Shown: positions 11,516 to 23,300 of the stretch, piece by piece
Layout of the letters: the number at the start of each line of letters is the position of its first letter
How positions within the stretch are numbered: position 1 is the first letter of the stretch
Source of the DNA: Siphonodentalium dalli
Lineage: Eukaryota > Mollusca > Scaphopoda > Gadilida > Siphonodentaliidae
Length of the DNA: 64,000 nt
Direction: 5' to 3'
Assembly: GCA_032622095.1 (NCBI GenBank)
Contig: CP136069.1
Span: 30,260,342-30,324,341, forward strand
Notes under the pieces: model-generated
The model's input: the letters and a program-made list of their open reading frames with translations, nothing else
The model's database searches: none
What the model was told of the DNA's origin: nothing
Program-made: the position numbers and the translations under genes

Positions 11516-11736
11516 TATAGTAATGCCCGAAGTATATGACCCTTTAACCACAGCAGAATTATGGGAAATTTTTCAGGATTTAGTCAGAAATATGGCTTGT
11601 TGCCATTCATCGGAAAGCTCTCATCGAGAGCTTTCCGAAGAATGGCAGCAAGCCATATTTCTGACTATATCCTGAAAAGTTACCTATTATTCTGCTGTGG
11701 TTTATTTAGGGGTCGATTATTTAGGACATTACTGTA
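11516..11736. mobile_element. TA-flanked foldback MITE
   Basis: Complete length; ends mutated (tatagtaatgcccgaag; cattactgta). Confidence 0.85.
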
Positions 11737-12448
11737 GATGATTGGATGAGAATCAGAGTTTAAACAATGGGTTTAAACATTAAATGCAGTTTTTGTGACT
11801 ATAACATGAGATTGAATGCAATTTTGTGGACATATTAAGCGGGAACACAATGATGAATGAGCGATGATCTATCACAGACAGTGCATAAAGGGTTCGGAAT
11901 GACGAGACAGACGGCTAGAAGGGTTAGTAGCTTTTTGATTGTGGTAGACCTGAAACGAGTAACAGAATAAATGAGGGGTTAGTATAATGGTGCAGAGCAG
12001 GAATTTAGTGTGAAGATTAATCAAGACTACACCACACAGCCAGGGATATCACGACTGGACTAGGGATAAAGTAGTGTTCAGACGAAGCCGTTGCGTTGAA
12101 ATTGGATTGTAGACAATAACACTTAAGGCATTCAGACGTCTGTGTTGTGTCCGTTACTTTGTTTACATTTATGCACACAAGTGATAGATTCTATTTCAAT
12201 GCAACGCAAGATGTAGTGCACACCATATATGGTAATTAAGCAAATGCGTAATGACGTTTCTTGTTTTCAATCAATAAAAGACAGTGGCTGACTTCGAAGG
12301 GATGTAAAATTGACTTGTATTTATGTCAATAAAGTGTTATTTGTTGGGATTTGACATAATCGTGGAATAAATTTTTTATGTAACATTTATTCCAATATCA
12401 AACTTATAAGCTGCATGTATTGTGATAAAACGCAACCATGTAAATGGT
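11737..12448. other. unique intron-like sequence
   Basis: No coding signal or repeat recognised. Confidence 0.5.
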
Positions 12449-12835
12449 TTAACCCTTTACCCAACAGAACGGCCCTGTGCCAATGCATTCTCTTATATAT
12501 GCGAGTCGACCATAGGTCGCCTCGCATATATAAGAGAATGCATTGGCTTAACACATTAAAAATTATAAAATTGTTAAAGAATGTAAGAAAAAATGGTAAA
12601 AAAAGATTTTTTTTAGGCCAATGCATTCTCTTATATATGCGAGGCGACCTATGGTCGACTCACATATATAAGAGAATGCATTGGCACAGGGCATAACTGT
12701 CATCACAATGTGGTCAAGGAGCCGGTTCCAATGATATCCATATTTGTATGGTTTTATTGAGACAGACCCAAGATAATTTAGGCTGTTGAAGCTTTATTTG
12801 GCCGGTTTTGGCCGGTTTGTTGGGTAAAGGGTTAA
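12449..12835. mobile_element. TTAA element, CCCAACA class
   Basis: Complete, with a slightly shortened A-rich spacer. Confidence 0.88.
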
Positions 12836-13304
12836 TGCAGACAACAGATCTATATTTAGTCATGGCTACGTACGGACCAACGCATCAGATTCATCTGAAT
12901 GCTACTTGCGCTATTTGATTAAAAAAGTGATACAAAATTCAACCAGGTATACACAATTCAACCAATGTGTTGAAGGGGAATTATAGGTTACTCCAATGCT
13001 TATGAACAGTGAACAGTGGTTTGTAGTCTTGATTCATCTTGATCTTGACAGAGAAATAATAATGGTGTGCGTGACGAAACATCCAACAAGGAATGAGATG
13101 AATGCTCTTCATTTAGCAACATCAGGAATTTCTGTCATATTCTGTAGATCAAAGTCACACTTTGTAATCATTTGAAAGTGGTTCGGTGGAAATAAGCGTT
13201 AATATGGTAGCGTTGAAAAAATGCGCATCGAGAACAGGACGTATGAGAACTGAGAATGAGACGTGACACCAAATCACATTTAAATGAATACAGAGTGTGA
13301 GGAA
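12836..13304. other. unique intron-like sequence
   Basis: No coding signal or repeat recognised. Confidence 0.5.
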
Positions 13305-13830
13305 CAAGCCTTGAAATAGTGTGTCTGTCATTTGTAGAATGAGGTCCCCAGAGGGTGATCCTACAAAGAAGGCTAGCATCACCACATTTACCCTCTGGGG
13401 ACCCCATTCTGCTTAGGTCTCATGTTCTGAGAAGTATCTATAGTCTCAAATTAACCATCGTTTTTAATTACTTTTTCCCTTCTGTTCAGTTTCTATATCC
13501 CCCAATTTTCAGAAGATAAAATGCATAACCAAGGTGACTTGATTATTAATGGGTGAATATCACCAACTTCAACTGGGAAACTTCAATCTGGTCCGAGGTC
13601 TCTCATAGCAGTTGAGGCCTAAGCAGAATGAGGCTTCCAGACAGTGTATTTGGTGATACTAGCCCACCGTGCAGGATAGCATCACTAAATTCACCATCTT
13701 GGGATCTCATTCTGCATGGGCCTCATTTTTTTGGAAGTATCTTTAGTCTCAAATAAACATTGTTTTCAGTTACTTTTTCCCTTCTGTTCAGTTTCTATAT
13801 CGTCTAATTTGCACACCATTTCAGGGCTTG
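13305..13830. mobile_element. CAAG-family composite element (long form)
   Basis: CAAGCCTTGAAATAG to tttcagGGCTTG, two hairpins and a middle repeated twice (tctatatc-cc-aatttgca). Flanks gtgaggaa / ttgaggaa agree at 7 of 8. Confidence 0.8.
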
Positions 13831-13919
13831 TTGAGGAAGTTCTACAGGATTCGCCATATAAAAGTAGGATGAGAAATAATTTGGTGTTAAGTTGACATCT
13901 TTTCTTTGCTGGAGTTTCG

Positions 13920-14035
13920 TTTACGATGATTGAATTAGCTCAGTTACATACATGTGTGGCGTGCGTTGCTTTGTTACAAACACGTGTGGTGGGCATTGCT
14001 ATGTTACAGACATGTGTGGCGGAGATTGCAATTGC
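13920..14035. repeat. imperfect tandem repeat
   Basis: Three copies of a roughly 33-bp unit with acatgtgtggcg(t/g)(g)cgttgc words at 13950-14030. Confidence 0.6.
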
Positions 14036-14161
14036 AAACACAAGTCAAAAGAGTCACATGATTTTTTTAGGTGAAAAATAAAAGTTGTTTGGTTAACAAG
14101 CTTTGTGTCACAAATGAAATGTACCATAATTTGTAGCATGCTTTCTGTCTTTTGAATTTCA

Positions 14162-14259
14162 TACAGTAATGCTCTAAGTAATCGACTCCTTAACCACAGA
14201 AGAATTATGGGTAACTTTTCAGGATTTAGTCGGAAATATGGCTTGTTGCCATTCATCTA
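14162..14259. mobile_element. TA-flanked foldback MITE, left arm only
   Basis: One arm ending at ttgccattcatc; the palindrome is broken at its centre. Confidence 0.8.
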
Positions 14260-14394
14260 GATGATTCTCCATAGCAATACCATAGCAACACATAATACAT
14301 GTAAATGTAACTGAACCTTGCTTTATAGTATTAGAATAAGTGAAGAAACAATAGTATTTACAACGTTAATAGAACTGTGCTCGTTAAAATTATA

Positions 14395-14608
14395 TACAGT
14401 AATGCCCTAAGTAATCGACTCCTTAACCACAGCAGAATTATGGGTAACTTTTCAGGATTTAGTTGCAAATATGGCTTGTTGCCATTCATCGGAAAGCTCT
14501 CGGCGAGAGCTTTCCGATGAATGGCAACAAGCCTGTTTCCGACTAAATCCTGAAGTTACCCATAATTCTGCTGTGGTTAAAGGGTCGATTACTTAGAGCA
14601 TTACTGTA
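14395..14608. mobile_element. TA-flanked foldback MITE
   Basis: Complete copy with small deletions in the right arm (gcctgtttcc, ctgaagttacc). Confidence 0.88.
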
Positions 14609-14659
14609 GGTTAGGTAACATCAATATAATCGTCTGGTCCTGAATGTTCATAAAACAGG

Positions 14660-16205
14660 CTATAATATGGGTCAGTCTCTTTGAAAAGCTGATGAAACTC
14701 CTATCGGATGTACGTCTCTAGATATCTCTATTAAACTCCTATCAGATGTACATCTCTAGATGTCTCTATTAAACTCCTATCGGATATACGTCTCTAGATG
14801 TCTCTATTAAACTCCTATCGGATGTACGTCTCTAGATGTCTCTATTAAACTCCTATCGGATGTACATCTCTAGATGTCTCTATTAAACTCCTATCGGATG
14901 TACGTCTCTAGATGTCTCTATTAAACTCTTATCGGATGTACGTCTGTAGATATCTCTATTAAACTCCTATCGGATGTACGTCTCTAGATGTCTCTATTAA
15001 ACTCCTATCGGATGTACGTCTCTAGATGTCTCTATTAAACTCCTATCGGATGTACGTCTCTATTAAACTCCTATCGGATGTACGTCTCTAGATGTCTCTA
15101 TTAAACTCCTATCGGATGTACGTCTCTAGATGTCTCTATTAAACTCCTATCGGATGTACGTCTCTAGATGTCTCTATTAAACTCCTATCGGATGTACGTC
15201 TCTAGATGTCTCTATTAAACTCCTATCGGATGTACGTCTCTAGATGTCTCTATTAAACTCCTATCGGATGTACGTCTCTAGATGTCTCTATTAAACTCCT
15301 ATCGGATGTACGTCTCTAGATGTCTCTATTAAACTCCTATCGGATGTACGTCTCTAGATGTCTCTATTAAACTCCTATCGGATGTACGTCTCTAGATGTC
15401 TCTATTAAACTCCTATCGGATGTACGTCTCTAGATGTCTCTATTAAACTCCTATCGGATGTACGTCTCTAGATGTCTCTATTAAACTCCTATCGGATGTA
15501 CGTCTCTAGATGTCTCTATTAAACTCCTATCGGATGTACGTCTCTAGATGTCTCTATTAAACTCCTATCGGATGTACGTCTCTATTAAACTCCTATCGGA
15601 TGTACGTCTCTAGATGTCTCTATTAAACTCCTATCAGATGTACGTCTCTAGATGTCTCTATTAAACTCCTATCGGATGTATGTCTCTAGATGTCTCTATT
15701 AAACTCCTATCGGATGTACGTCTCTAGATGTCTCTATTAAACTCCTATCGGATGTACGTCTCTAGATATCTCTATTAAAATTAGTTTCATTGGAGAGTGG
15801 CACAGACTATGCACGATATTGCATTGGTTTATGGCATAACAGATCATTTCACAGATAACTTCACAGATCAGAGGTCAATGGCGTGTTGACAATTTTCCCA
15901 TGCATTATCAAACTCAACTATTGTTGGAAAACTGAATACAGGCGATATATCCATAATTCATTTTACTCATCGCAATATAGGAGACATCATCTTCAAATTT
16001 TTATCAGTTAATGAAATTCATGACTGAATATTCCTTGGCATCTTGTTGTATTTGTAACTACGAATTCACTCCATATTTGGAAACGTTTTTTTACATCATG
16101 TTGGGAATGCAGCATTGTCACAGAAATGAAATATTACGGACACATCTAGAGACGTACATCTGATAGGATTTTCGTTGGCTTTTCAAAGAGACTAAATATT
16201 GGTAT
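14660..16205. mobile_element. inverted-repeat element containing the 38-bp satellite
   Basis: Left gtctctttgaaaagc (14672-14690) followed by cctatcggatgtac is matched in reverse at 16145-16193 (gcttttcaaagagac, tctagagacgtacatctgat). The satellite unit is the sequence next to the left inverted repeat. Confidence 0.65.
14697..15779. repeat. 38-bp minisatellite, about 29 units
   Basis: Unit begins actcctatcggatgtacgtc and continues tctagatgtctctattaa. Units are very uniform; two copies (near 15060 and 15580) share the same internal deletion of tagatgtctcta-type sequence, which suggests copying in blocks. Confidence 0.97.
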
Positions 16206-16261
16206 GACCTTATAAATATCTATGATTTTTTTTTGAACAGTTACTTATTCCCTTCTGTTCA

Positions 16262-16474
16262 TATTAAATCGAGATGACTAACAGGTGAACATCACAACTT
16301 CAACAGGGGAACTTCAATCTGATCCTAGGTCTCCCATAGCAATTGAGGCCTAAGCATAATGAGGATCCCAGAGGGTGAAATTGGTGATACTATCCCGCCG
16401 TGCGGGATAATGTCAATAAGTTCACCCTCTCGAGACCTCATTCTGCAAATATCTAAACATACTATTTCCAGGCA
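16262..16474. mobile_element. CAAG-family element, partial
   Basis: Hairpin with agggtgaaattggtgatact and its inverse, degenerate ends (ctatttccaggcatc). Confidence 0.6.
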
Positions 16475-16580
16475 TCTCTGAATATGCTGCCTTGGATTTC
16501 TTTGCTCTTTTAAAATTCATGAACGTATCCCAATAACTTCATTTGTAATATATATGAGCTAACATTGAACATATAGAACA

Positions 16581-16797
16581 TAATGTAATGCCCTAAATAA
16601 TCGACTCCTTAACCACAGCAGAATTATTGGTAATTTTTTAGAATTAAGTTGGAAATATGGCTTGTTGCCATTCATCGGAAAGTTCTCACTGAGAGCTTTC
16701 CAAAGAATGGCAACAAGCCATATTTCCGATTAAATCCAGAAAAATTACCCATAATTCTGCTGTGGTTAAGGAGTCGATTATTTAGGGCATGACTGTA
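16581..16797. mobile_element. TA-flanked foldback MITE
   Basis: Complete; left end taatgtaatgccc mutated from CAGTAATGCCC. Confidence 0.85.
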
Positions 16798-17017
16798 TCC
16801 CAATAACTTCATGTGAAATAGTTAATAAAGGAATAAGAAAAGGGAATAGTTTTAAGCTAAAATAAAGATTGGCAAGAAACAGGATTTCCTGAGCTAAATG
16901 CATTGTGTCTGTTATCGGAAATGTGGACACTTGTAGGTGAATTTTGCATGGGAAATTCTGTATTCATGCAACAAACTGTCAACATTAACAGTATACCTAG
17001 TAAATCATAACATTTAA

Positions 17018-17298
17018 TAACGTCAGTCATTTATAAGTTGTGGATATTCACTTAATGTTAATGTCAGTCATTTATCTGTTGTGGATATTCACATAACGTT
17101 AACGCCAGTCGTTTATAAGTTGTGAATATTCATATAACGTTAATGTCAGTCGTTTATGTGTTGTGGATATTCACATAACGTTAACGACAGTCGCACATCT
17201 GTTGTGGATATTCACATAAAGTTAATGTCAGTCGTTTATCTGTTGTGGATATTCACATAACATTAACATCAGTCGTTTATCTATTGCGGATATTCACA
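17018..17298. repeat. 41-bp minisatellite, 7 units
   Basis: Unit gttaatgtcagtcrtttatc then tgttgtggatattcacataac; units differ at several positions. Confidence 0.93.
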
Positions 17299-17458
17299 AT
17301 GTGTGCATAGAAATAAAAAAGAGAATGTGGTGTACGGAAATAAAGAAACAATTACACCTGGGTTATATAAAGAAGCCGTTATAGAATATAAGTACATGTT
17401 ATGGCATATAGAAAAGAACACATTTATTAGAGTCTATTTTACCCTAGCTATAAAGCTC

Positions 17459-17630
17459 ATATGTGACCCGCCATATCAAATCCAGTCTGAAGTCGGGATT
17501 TTTTACCCTGGTCGCCTCGCATATATAAGAGAATGCATTGGCTTAACAATATATAAGAGAATGCATTAGCACAGGGTAAAAAAATCCCGACTTCCGACTG
17601 GATTTGATATGGCGGGTCACATATGAATAA
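17459..17630. mobile_element. foldback with a TTAA-family hairpin as its loop
   Basis: Outer arms catatgtgacccgccatatc and inverse, about 48 bp each, ending in tttttaccctg. The loop is a rearranged copy of the ATATATAAGAGAATGCATTG hairpin module. No TTAACCCTTT end is present. Confidence 0.75.
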
Positions 17631-17631
17631 A

Positions 17632-18139
17632 ATATAGAGAGTATCAGTACCGCTATACTAGATCTTGGTGAATGATCAGCATACTGCATAATTTTCGTGA
17701 AGATTGTAGACACGATAGACTGTATATATATGATGAAGCGAGGGGGGGGAGTAAAGATCAATATAATAAGGAGACCAGAGACCCCCTCCACTCCTGGAAT
17801 CTGGCATCCAGGTTAAACAGACCCTGGCATCCGGAATACTCCATAACACGGAGCCAGCGTTTGTAATACTGTTAGCTAAGGTTATTAAAAAATAAACTGC
17901 GGATTCAATGCAAAGAAGAATTTTATGAACATGAAGCACAGATTAAAATGCCATATTTGGCAAGATTTTGATCATCAAACACATCTAGGATCTGGATAAT
18001 CTTGTGAGTTTGAGACCTAATTTCCAGGGACCAGACAAGATGTTTCAAATTGGGAGAAGTCACTTCTCCCTGTTTGGTTATGAGGGAAAATTAAATAATG
18101 AAAAAGGAGGAGAAAGCAAATAAGAAACTCTGCCATTAA
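17632..18139. other. unique intron-like sequence
   Basis: Overlapping open frames on both strands near 17672-17939, but no recognisable protein or splice context. The word gggagaagtcacttctccc at 18051-18069 is a short palindrome. Confidence 0.5.
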
Positions 18140-18289
18140 CAAGCCTTGAAATAGTGTGTCTGTCATTTGCAGAATGAGGTTCCCAGAAGGTGAATTTGGT
18201 GATGCTAGCCCGCTATGCGGGGGTAGCATCACTAAATTCACCCTCTGGGGACCTCATTCTGCAAATGACAGACACTATTTCAAGGCTTG
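18140..18289. mobile_element. CAAG-family monomer (150 bp)
   Basis: One complete palindrome CAAGCCTTG...CAAGGCTTG. Immediate flanks do not match. Confidence 0.88.
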
Positions 18290-18567
18290 CTGGCATCCAA
18301 AAAATATGATCTCAATGCCATATGGCGTACGCCTAACAGACCCCTAATCGGCCGTTCAAAAATGTGGGTTTGCTGGTCTCAATAATCAGATAGGCTGCCC
18401 AACTACCCGCAGTGTAAGAAAGGCACAAACAACATTTACAGAGAAGCAACACTGGGAAGTGACATGCTTTCCCATTCTTCATGGATATCCATAATTCTTA
18501 TAGACTAGACGCTGGCTTCCATGATGCTCTGACGCTCTGCTATGTTTGCCGTCATGAGAGACTAGTA

Positions 18568-18669
18568 CAAGCCTGAGTTTAGTGTGCCAGTCATTTGCAG
18601 AATGAGGTCCTCAGAGGGTGAATTTGGTATGCTATCCCGCATAGCGGGCTAACATCACCAAATTCACCG
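18568..18669. mobile_element. CAAG-family element, right end lost
   Basis: caagcctgagttt start and one hairpin, truncated inside aattcacc. Confidence 0.7.
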
Positions 18670-20187
18670 AATTTTTCGGGTTACTTCAGTAGTGTTTCAT
18701 TTCCATCGACGGCAGAAGTGATCGATGGCAGCCCAAGATATTGGATAGCAACCACAATGCTCTTTTCTGGTAGGTTGTGGAATTTCTCCTGCGATGTCAT
18801 TTTCAAAATGGCAGATAGATTGTACTGGTCTATCATGACGGCAAACATAACGGAACATTGGAGCATCATAGAGTCTATCATTTATAGTGTTCAGATTCCA
18901 TGGTGGGGAATCTAGTGGTTTCGAGTTGATGAGTATCGCACATTCAAAATGTCCGAGGTGATCGCAAACGCGATGAGAAAAGAGGAAAAAAGGTAATATA
19001 CTAGGATAATGTATTTTGGCAGCTACGAGCATATGCTATACTTTTTTTCAAACAAGCTGATTCCTCATTTGTGTCCAAACTCACAGTTGTTTGCTCCAAC
19101 ATTCTGACTAAAGTTGTCAGACGAGGATTTTTTTTTGCTGTATGGTCTGGTGTATTCTACAATCATCCGACTGGCAACTTTGGTCAGAATGTTATAGAAA
19201 ACTACTGAGTATTTATGCACAAATAAGGTATCACTTGATTTAAAAATAAATTAGGATATGCTCGTAACAGTAAAAATTCTATGTTTTGTGTCAGTTCCTC
19301 AAATATTATGTTTTTGTGCATTTGCGCTTGCCTCGGCCATTTTGAATGCATGGTACTCACCAATCTCGAAACCACGTGATTCCCCTCTGTGAGTTTCATG
19401 CTAAATGAAAATAAAAGTGACTGTTGTCCAGTTCTTCATAAATCAGAGATGTTTTACAAAGTTATGATTACAGTTAATAGTCAGCAATATTGTAGGCTTC
19501 AGGGCTGCAACATTCAAGGAATGTCAAAGAGACGTTCAATTATAAGGAAGGAGCATGCAGGGTTTCCGCTAGGGTTTTGGGGTATGGGACCCCTATAGCC
19601 GATTGGGGAAGATTTCAGTCAATGCAATCAACTGTAGATATCTAATATTAGCAAATCAGCCCATATCTTAACCAAAATTCTGAACATTGACAGTAATATA
19701 AAGAAATAAATTCAAGGGATTGCAACTGTGATTTTCGTACAAAATGGGGTAGCATCATAGAAATATGCTTTATTGGAAAGGTAATGATGACATAACTAGG
19801 CATAATCAAACACCACTTTTAGTATACTCACTTCAAAATTTTCAGAATAAGGCAATAACTATTGATGTATATCCTTGATAAAAAGTATTATTTTTCCATA
19901 AAATGGTTTCCATAAGTTATAGAAACAATGCTTCCTCATGATTGAAACAAATCTGGAATTCTCGTCAATCCTGGAACCTTTGAAGTCCAACATATCTCAA
20001 ACCGTTAACTGTATTCATGATTTTGCAAATGCTCTCTATTGCCACAAAGACACAATAAGCTGAGCATGACGAACATACCATTTAATAGATGAATGGTATA
20101 TAAAGAAGAGACTGAATATCAATGACGAGGTCCACCTGACCATGTCAAGGTGAGAAGGTAATTCCCTTCACAACGAAGTTCACATAC
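18670..20187. other. intron-like sequence; coding-like patch and one foldback
   Basis: Open frames of 111 and 66 codons overlap on the minus strand at 18681-19032 but I recognise no protein. A foldback lies at 19098-19193 (aacattctgac...gtcagaatgtt). The rest shows nothing. Confidence 0.4.
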
Positions 20188-20329
20188 CTTTGGAATGCTT
20201 TCCTTTCGGTTTATTGCTAACGTTTGATTCCGACTTTTTGAGACCACCAGATGCTGCATTGAATCGGGAAGATGATCTTGAGCCAGCTTTTAACCTCCCT
20301 ATTGTTAATGAGACTTTACCCATAAGGGT
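20188..20329 (-). CDS. MPDZ: MPDZ exon: PDZ11 last strand and basic Ser-rich linker
   Basis: The exon begins [17 protein letters not shown], closing PDZ11, then continues with a Ser/Lys/Asn-rich linker ending KGKHSK in phase 1 (donor AAAG/gtatgtg). This is the most 3' exon recognised. PDZ12 should follow at lower coordinates but none was found. Acceptor tttttttccag. Confidence 0.92.
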
Positions 20330-23300
20330 CTGGAAAAAAACAAGAAATTGTAACCAAAAGCAGGTGTCGGACATTTGCAGAATGAGGTCCCCAGAGGGTG
20401 AATTTAGTGATGCTATCCTGAACAGCAGGCTAACATCACTAAACTCGCCCTCCGGGGACCTCATTCTGCTTAGGCACCATCGGCTATGGGAGACCTAGAC
20501 TCAGATTTAAGTTCCCAGATGGTGAACATTGTGATGTGCACCCATTTGGGAACCTCGATTATGCAATGTGTCGTCTGCCAATTTGGGGATATAGAGAAAC
20601 TAAACTAATAAAGAAAAAGAAATGTTCTCAAGAAACTAAAAAACTTTCTCATTTAATAATAAAGATATGTTCCAGAAAAGATGAGGTCTAAGCAGAATGA
20701 GGTCCCCAGAGGGTGTATTCAGTGATGCTAGCCTACTGTGCGGGGTAGCATAACTAAATTCACCCTCTGGGAATCTCATAACTGCACAATTAGAGTTATT
20801 CCCTTTTGAACAGGTTCCATGATTTCACATTCCCAATATGATTGACTATGATGACTGATTTTTTATTCATAATTTATTCATATATTATACTATCGGGGAC
20901 AGCATAATGAAGACGGTTTTGTCTACTTGCCATTCCTGTTGATTATCGACTGGTTGATAAGTTAAAACCTTTCCCTGACCCCCATTTGATCAAGTTTCCT
21001 TGTTTCCTGACAGAGAAATTTGCAGGAGAGCCACAAACGCCCTCCTTAAATTACCCCATAACGGCTCTCCTTAACTCAATTCAGGAAAGCTGTTTCGCCA
21101 AATAACCCAATATCTTGATGTTCCCCAGTATTTCACCAGAAAGTAACATATTTTGTCCCCAAACTGACTTTGAAACACCTTCAAAATTTCACTCTGTTTA
21201 GGCATTAACCACCATTTATCAAAGGTTTTTCAGCAATTGTAGCATATCAGACATCGACAAACATGTATATCTGTGGCAATTTTTAACAGAATGATGTGCT
21301 TGTTATCATAGATAGGTGTCTGGTGCTGCAGAATTTAAAACCTACATTTTTCCTGTGTGGGGTTCGACTATGTTGTAAGGACTCAAGATTGTGTGTTCCA
21401 GGACTAAAGAAGTTAACAATACCATATTACAGAGATATGTAATGCTGCATTCTGATATTACTTTCTTTTTAGCAACGCTTGCTGACCTCTTGGTATCGGA
21501 GTGCAGCGATTGCATACAGTAATGCTCTAAGTAATCGACTCCTTAACCACAGCAGAATTATGGGTAACTTTTCAGGATTTTGTCGGAAATATGGCTTGTT
21601 GCCATTCATCGGAAAGGCATATTTCCGACTAAATCCTGAAAAGTTACCCATAATTCTGCTGTGGTTATGGAGTCGATTAATTAGGGCATTACTGTATAAC
21701 CTAGTTTAAATCTTACTTTGAGCACAGCTGCTGCATGTTCCTGCGTTGCATTGCGTAAATCTTCGTTATTTACAACAAGTATCTGATCGCCTTGCATCAG
21801 TCGGGCATCACTCTCGGCCACTCCACCTTTAACCTGGTGAAAGCAATATTAATAAATGGTCAATAAAATAAAGGCGAAGCTAGTTGATGGCCGGGCAGGA
21901 TAGTCAGACTGCATTTTGCAAGAATCTTCACCCTTTTTTTTTTTTAAATATGTTTATTGAGATAATAAGATAATTTTACATAAACAGAACATTTACTTTT
22001 ACACCCAAGAGTAATAACAAAGGATGATATAATAATATAATAATTCCCTCACATACACTACCATACTTTTGACCATCACTCATTTATACTTTCATAAAAA
22101 TGCAGTTTAAGTATTTTAAATGCTGAAAAGAGAATATCAACCGGTTTCACATTTATGTTATATTTTAATAATTTTTAGTTCCATTGCTTGTGTCCCTTTT
22201 TTGTTTTTTATGGACCTTCACCCTTTCTTGATGTGACCACCACACCCACCATTTGACTTCGACCAGGACCTAAAGGCCATACATTTAGTCATTTAATAAA
22301 GGAAAAAACTAAAATCAATGGTTATAAACTCTCCACCACGTCATAGGGTTCGAGCTGTCATGTGCCATTTGTGCAATTTGCACAAAACAAATAAGAATGT
22401 CACAAACTATTTCGCCGTTGGCACAAATAATTGGCACACATGTGTTCTCTCTATCGACAACATAACTGTGACCATATTCCATTGAATGGTCTCCATGGTG
22501 TAACATTAAAGCAGACAGGCAATTAGCAGTATAATTAACTCACAGCTCATGTCAGAGCCATAAGTATGCCCATATAAGGATATATACACACCATTTGAGT
22601 ACAACCAATTAATAATCTCTAAAAAAATAAACTGACATATATTCAATTATTTTATTTAGTTTTGACCAGAATGGATTCGGAAGTCGCGATAATGCAAGCT
22701 GGAAAAGTAAACACAGTAATTTCATCGTGTATAATAAATCCCCTCGACAAAAGCCTATTCGGGTATAGACAATAGAACACCCGGTATAGCGAGAATTTAC
22801 GCATGAGACATGGCTATTTACTTCCAGGTTATGGGCATCAAATTTCTTAAATATATATTTTTTTATTACATGTATTTCCTCAAATCGTGAGATTATATGA
22901 AAAATGATGGCGAAAATTATATCTCATCTCGTCTTCGGTGTTTTTTTGTTAACCCATTTTACGACATGTCGAAAACAGACTTCATGCCCGATATTCATTT
23001 CGATTTCATGTATTGAGATTTTCACTGATTTACTCAGAGTCAATTATTTTGTTGGGTTTTTATTTCATGGTTGGGTCGAACCACGATATCAACGAATAAA
23101 GGACCCCCATGGATAAAAAGGATTTTACACTACCCGATTGAGAGTGGGGGTTTTAATAAAACTTACAATATCTGATATGAATACACCAACATCATTCCTT
23201 TTTCCTACTATACTCAGTCCAAGTCCCTTTCCAACTTTTTTCATCAACTCCACGTTGAATATGTCGTATATATCCTCCTCCCTAACCTGCTGGTTGTCAT

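Noticed and set aside
12415-12696. Open frames with QCILLYMR and IYKRMHW peptides, repeated at many places
   Set aside because: Translation of the TTAA-element hairpin module; it recurs in both strands because the module is a palindrome.
14697-15779. CRISPR-like array
   Set aside because: Units are contiguous 38-bp tandem repeats without variable spacers, and the genome is eukaryotic.
18681-19032. Overlapping open frames (111 and 66 codons, minus strand) as a gene
   Set aside because: No recognisable family, three overlapping frames on both strands, no matching splice sites; may be an old coding remnant but not supported.
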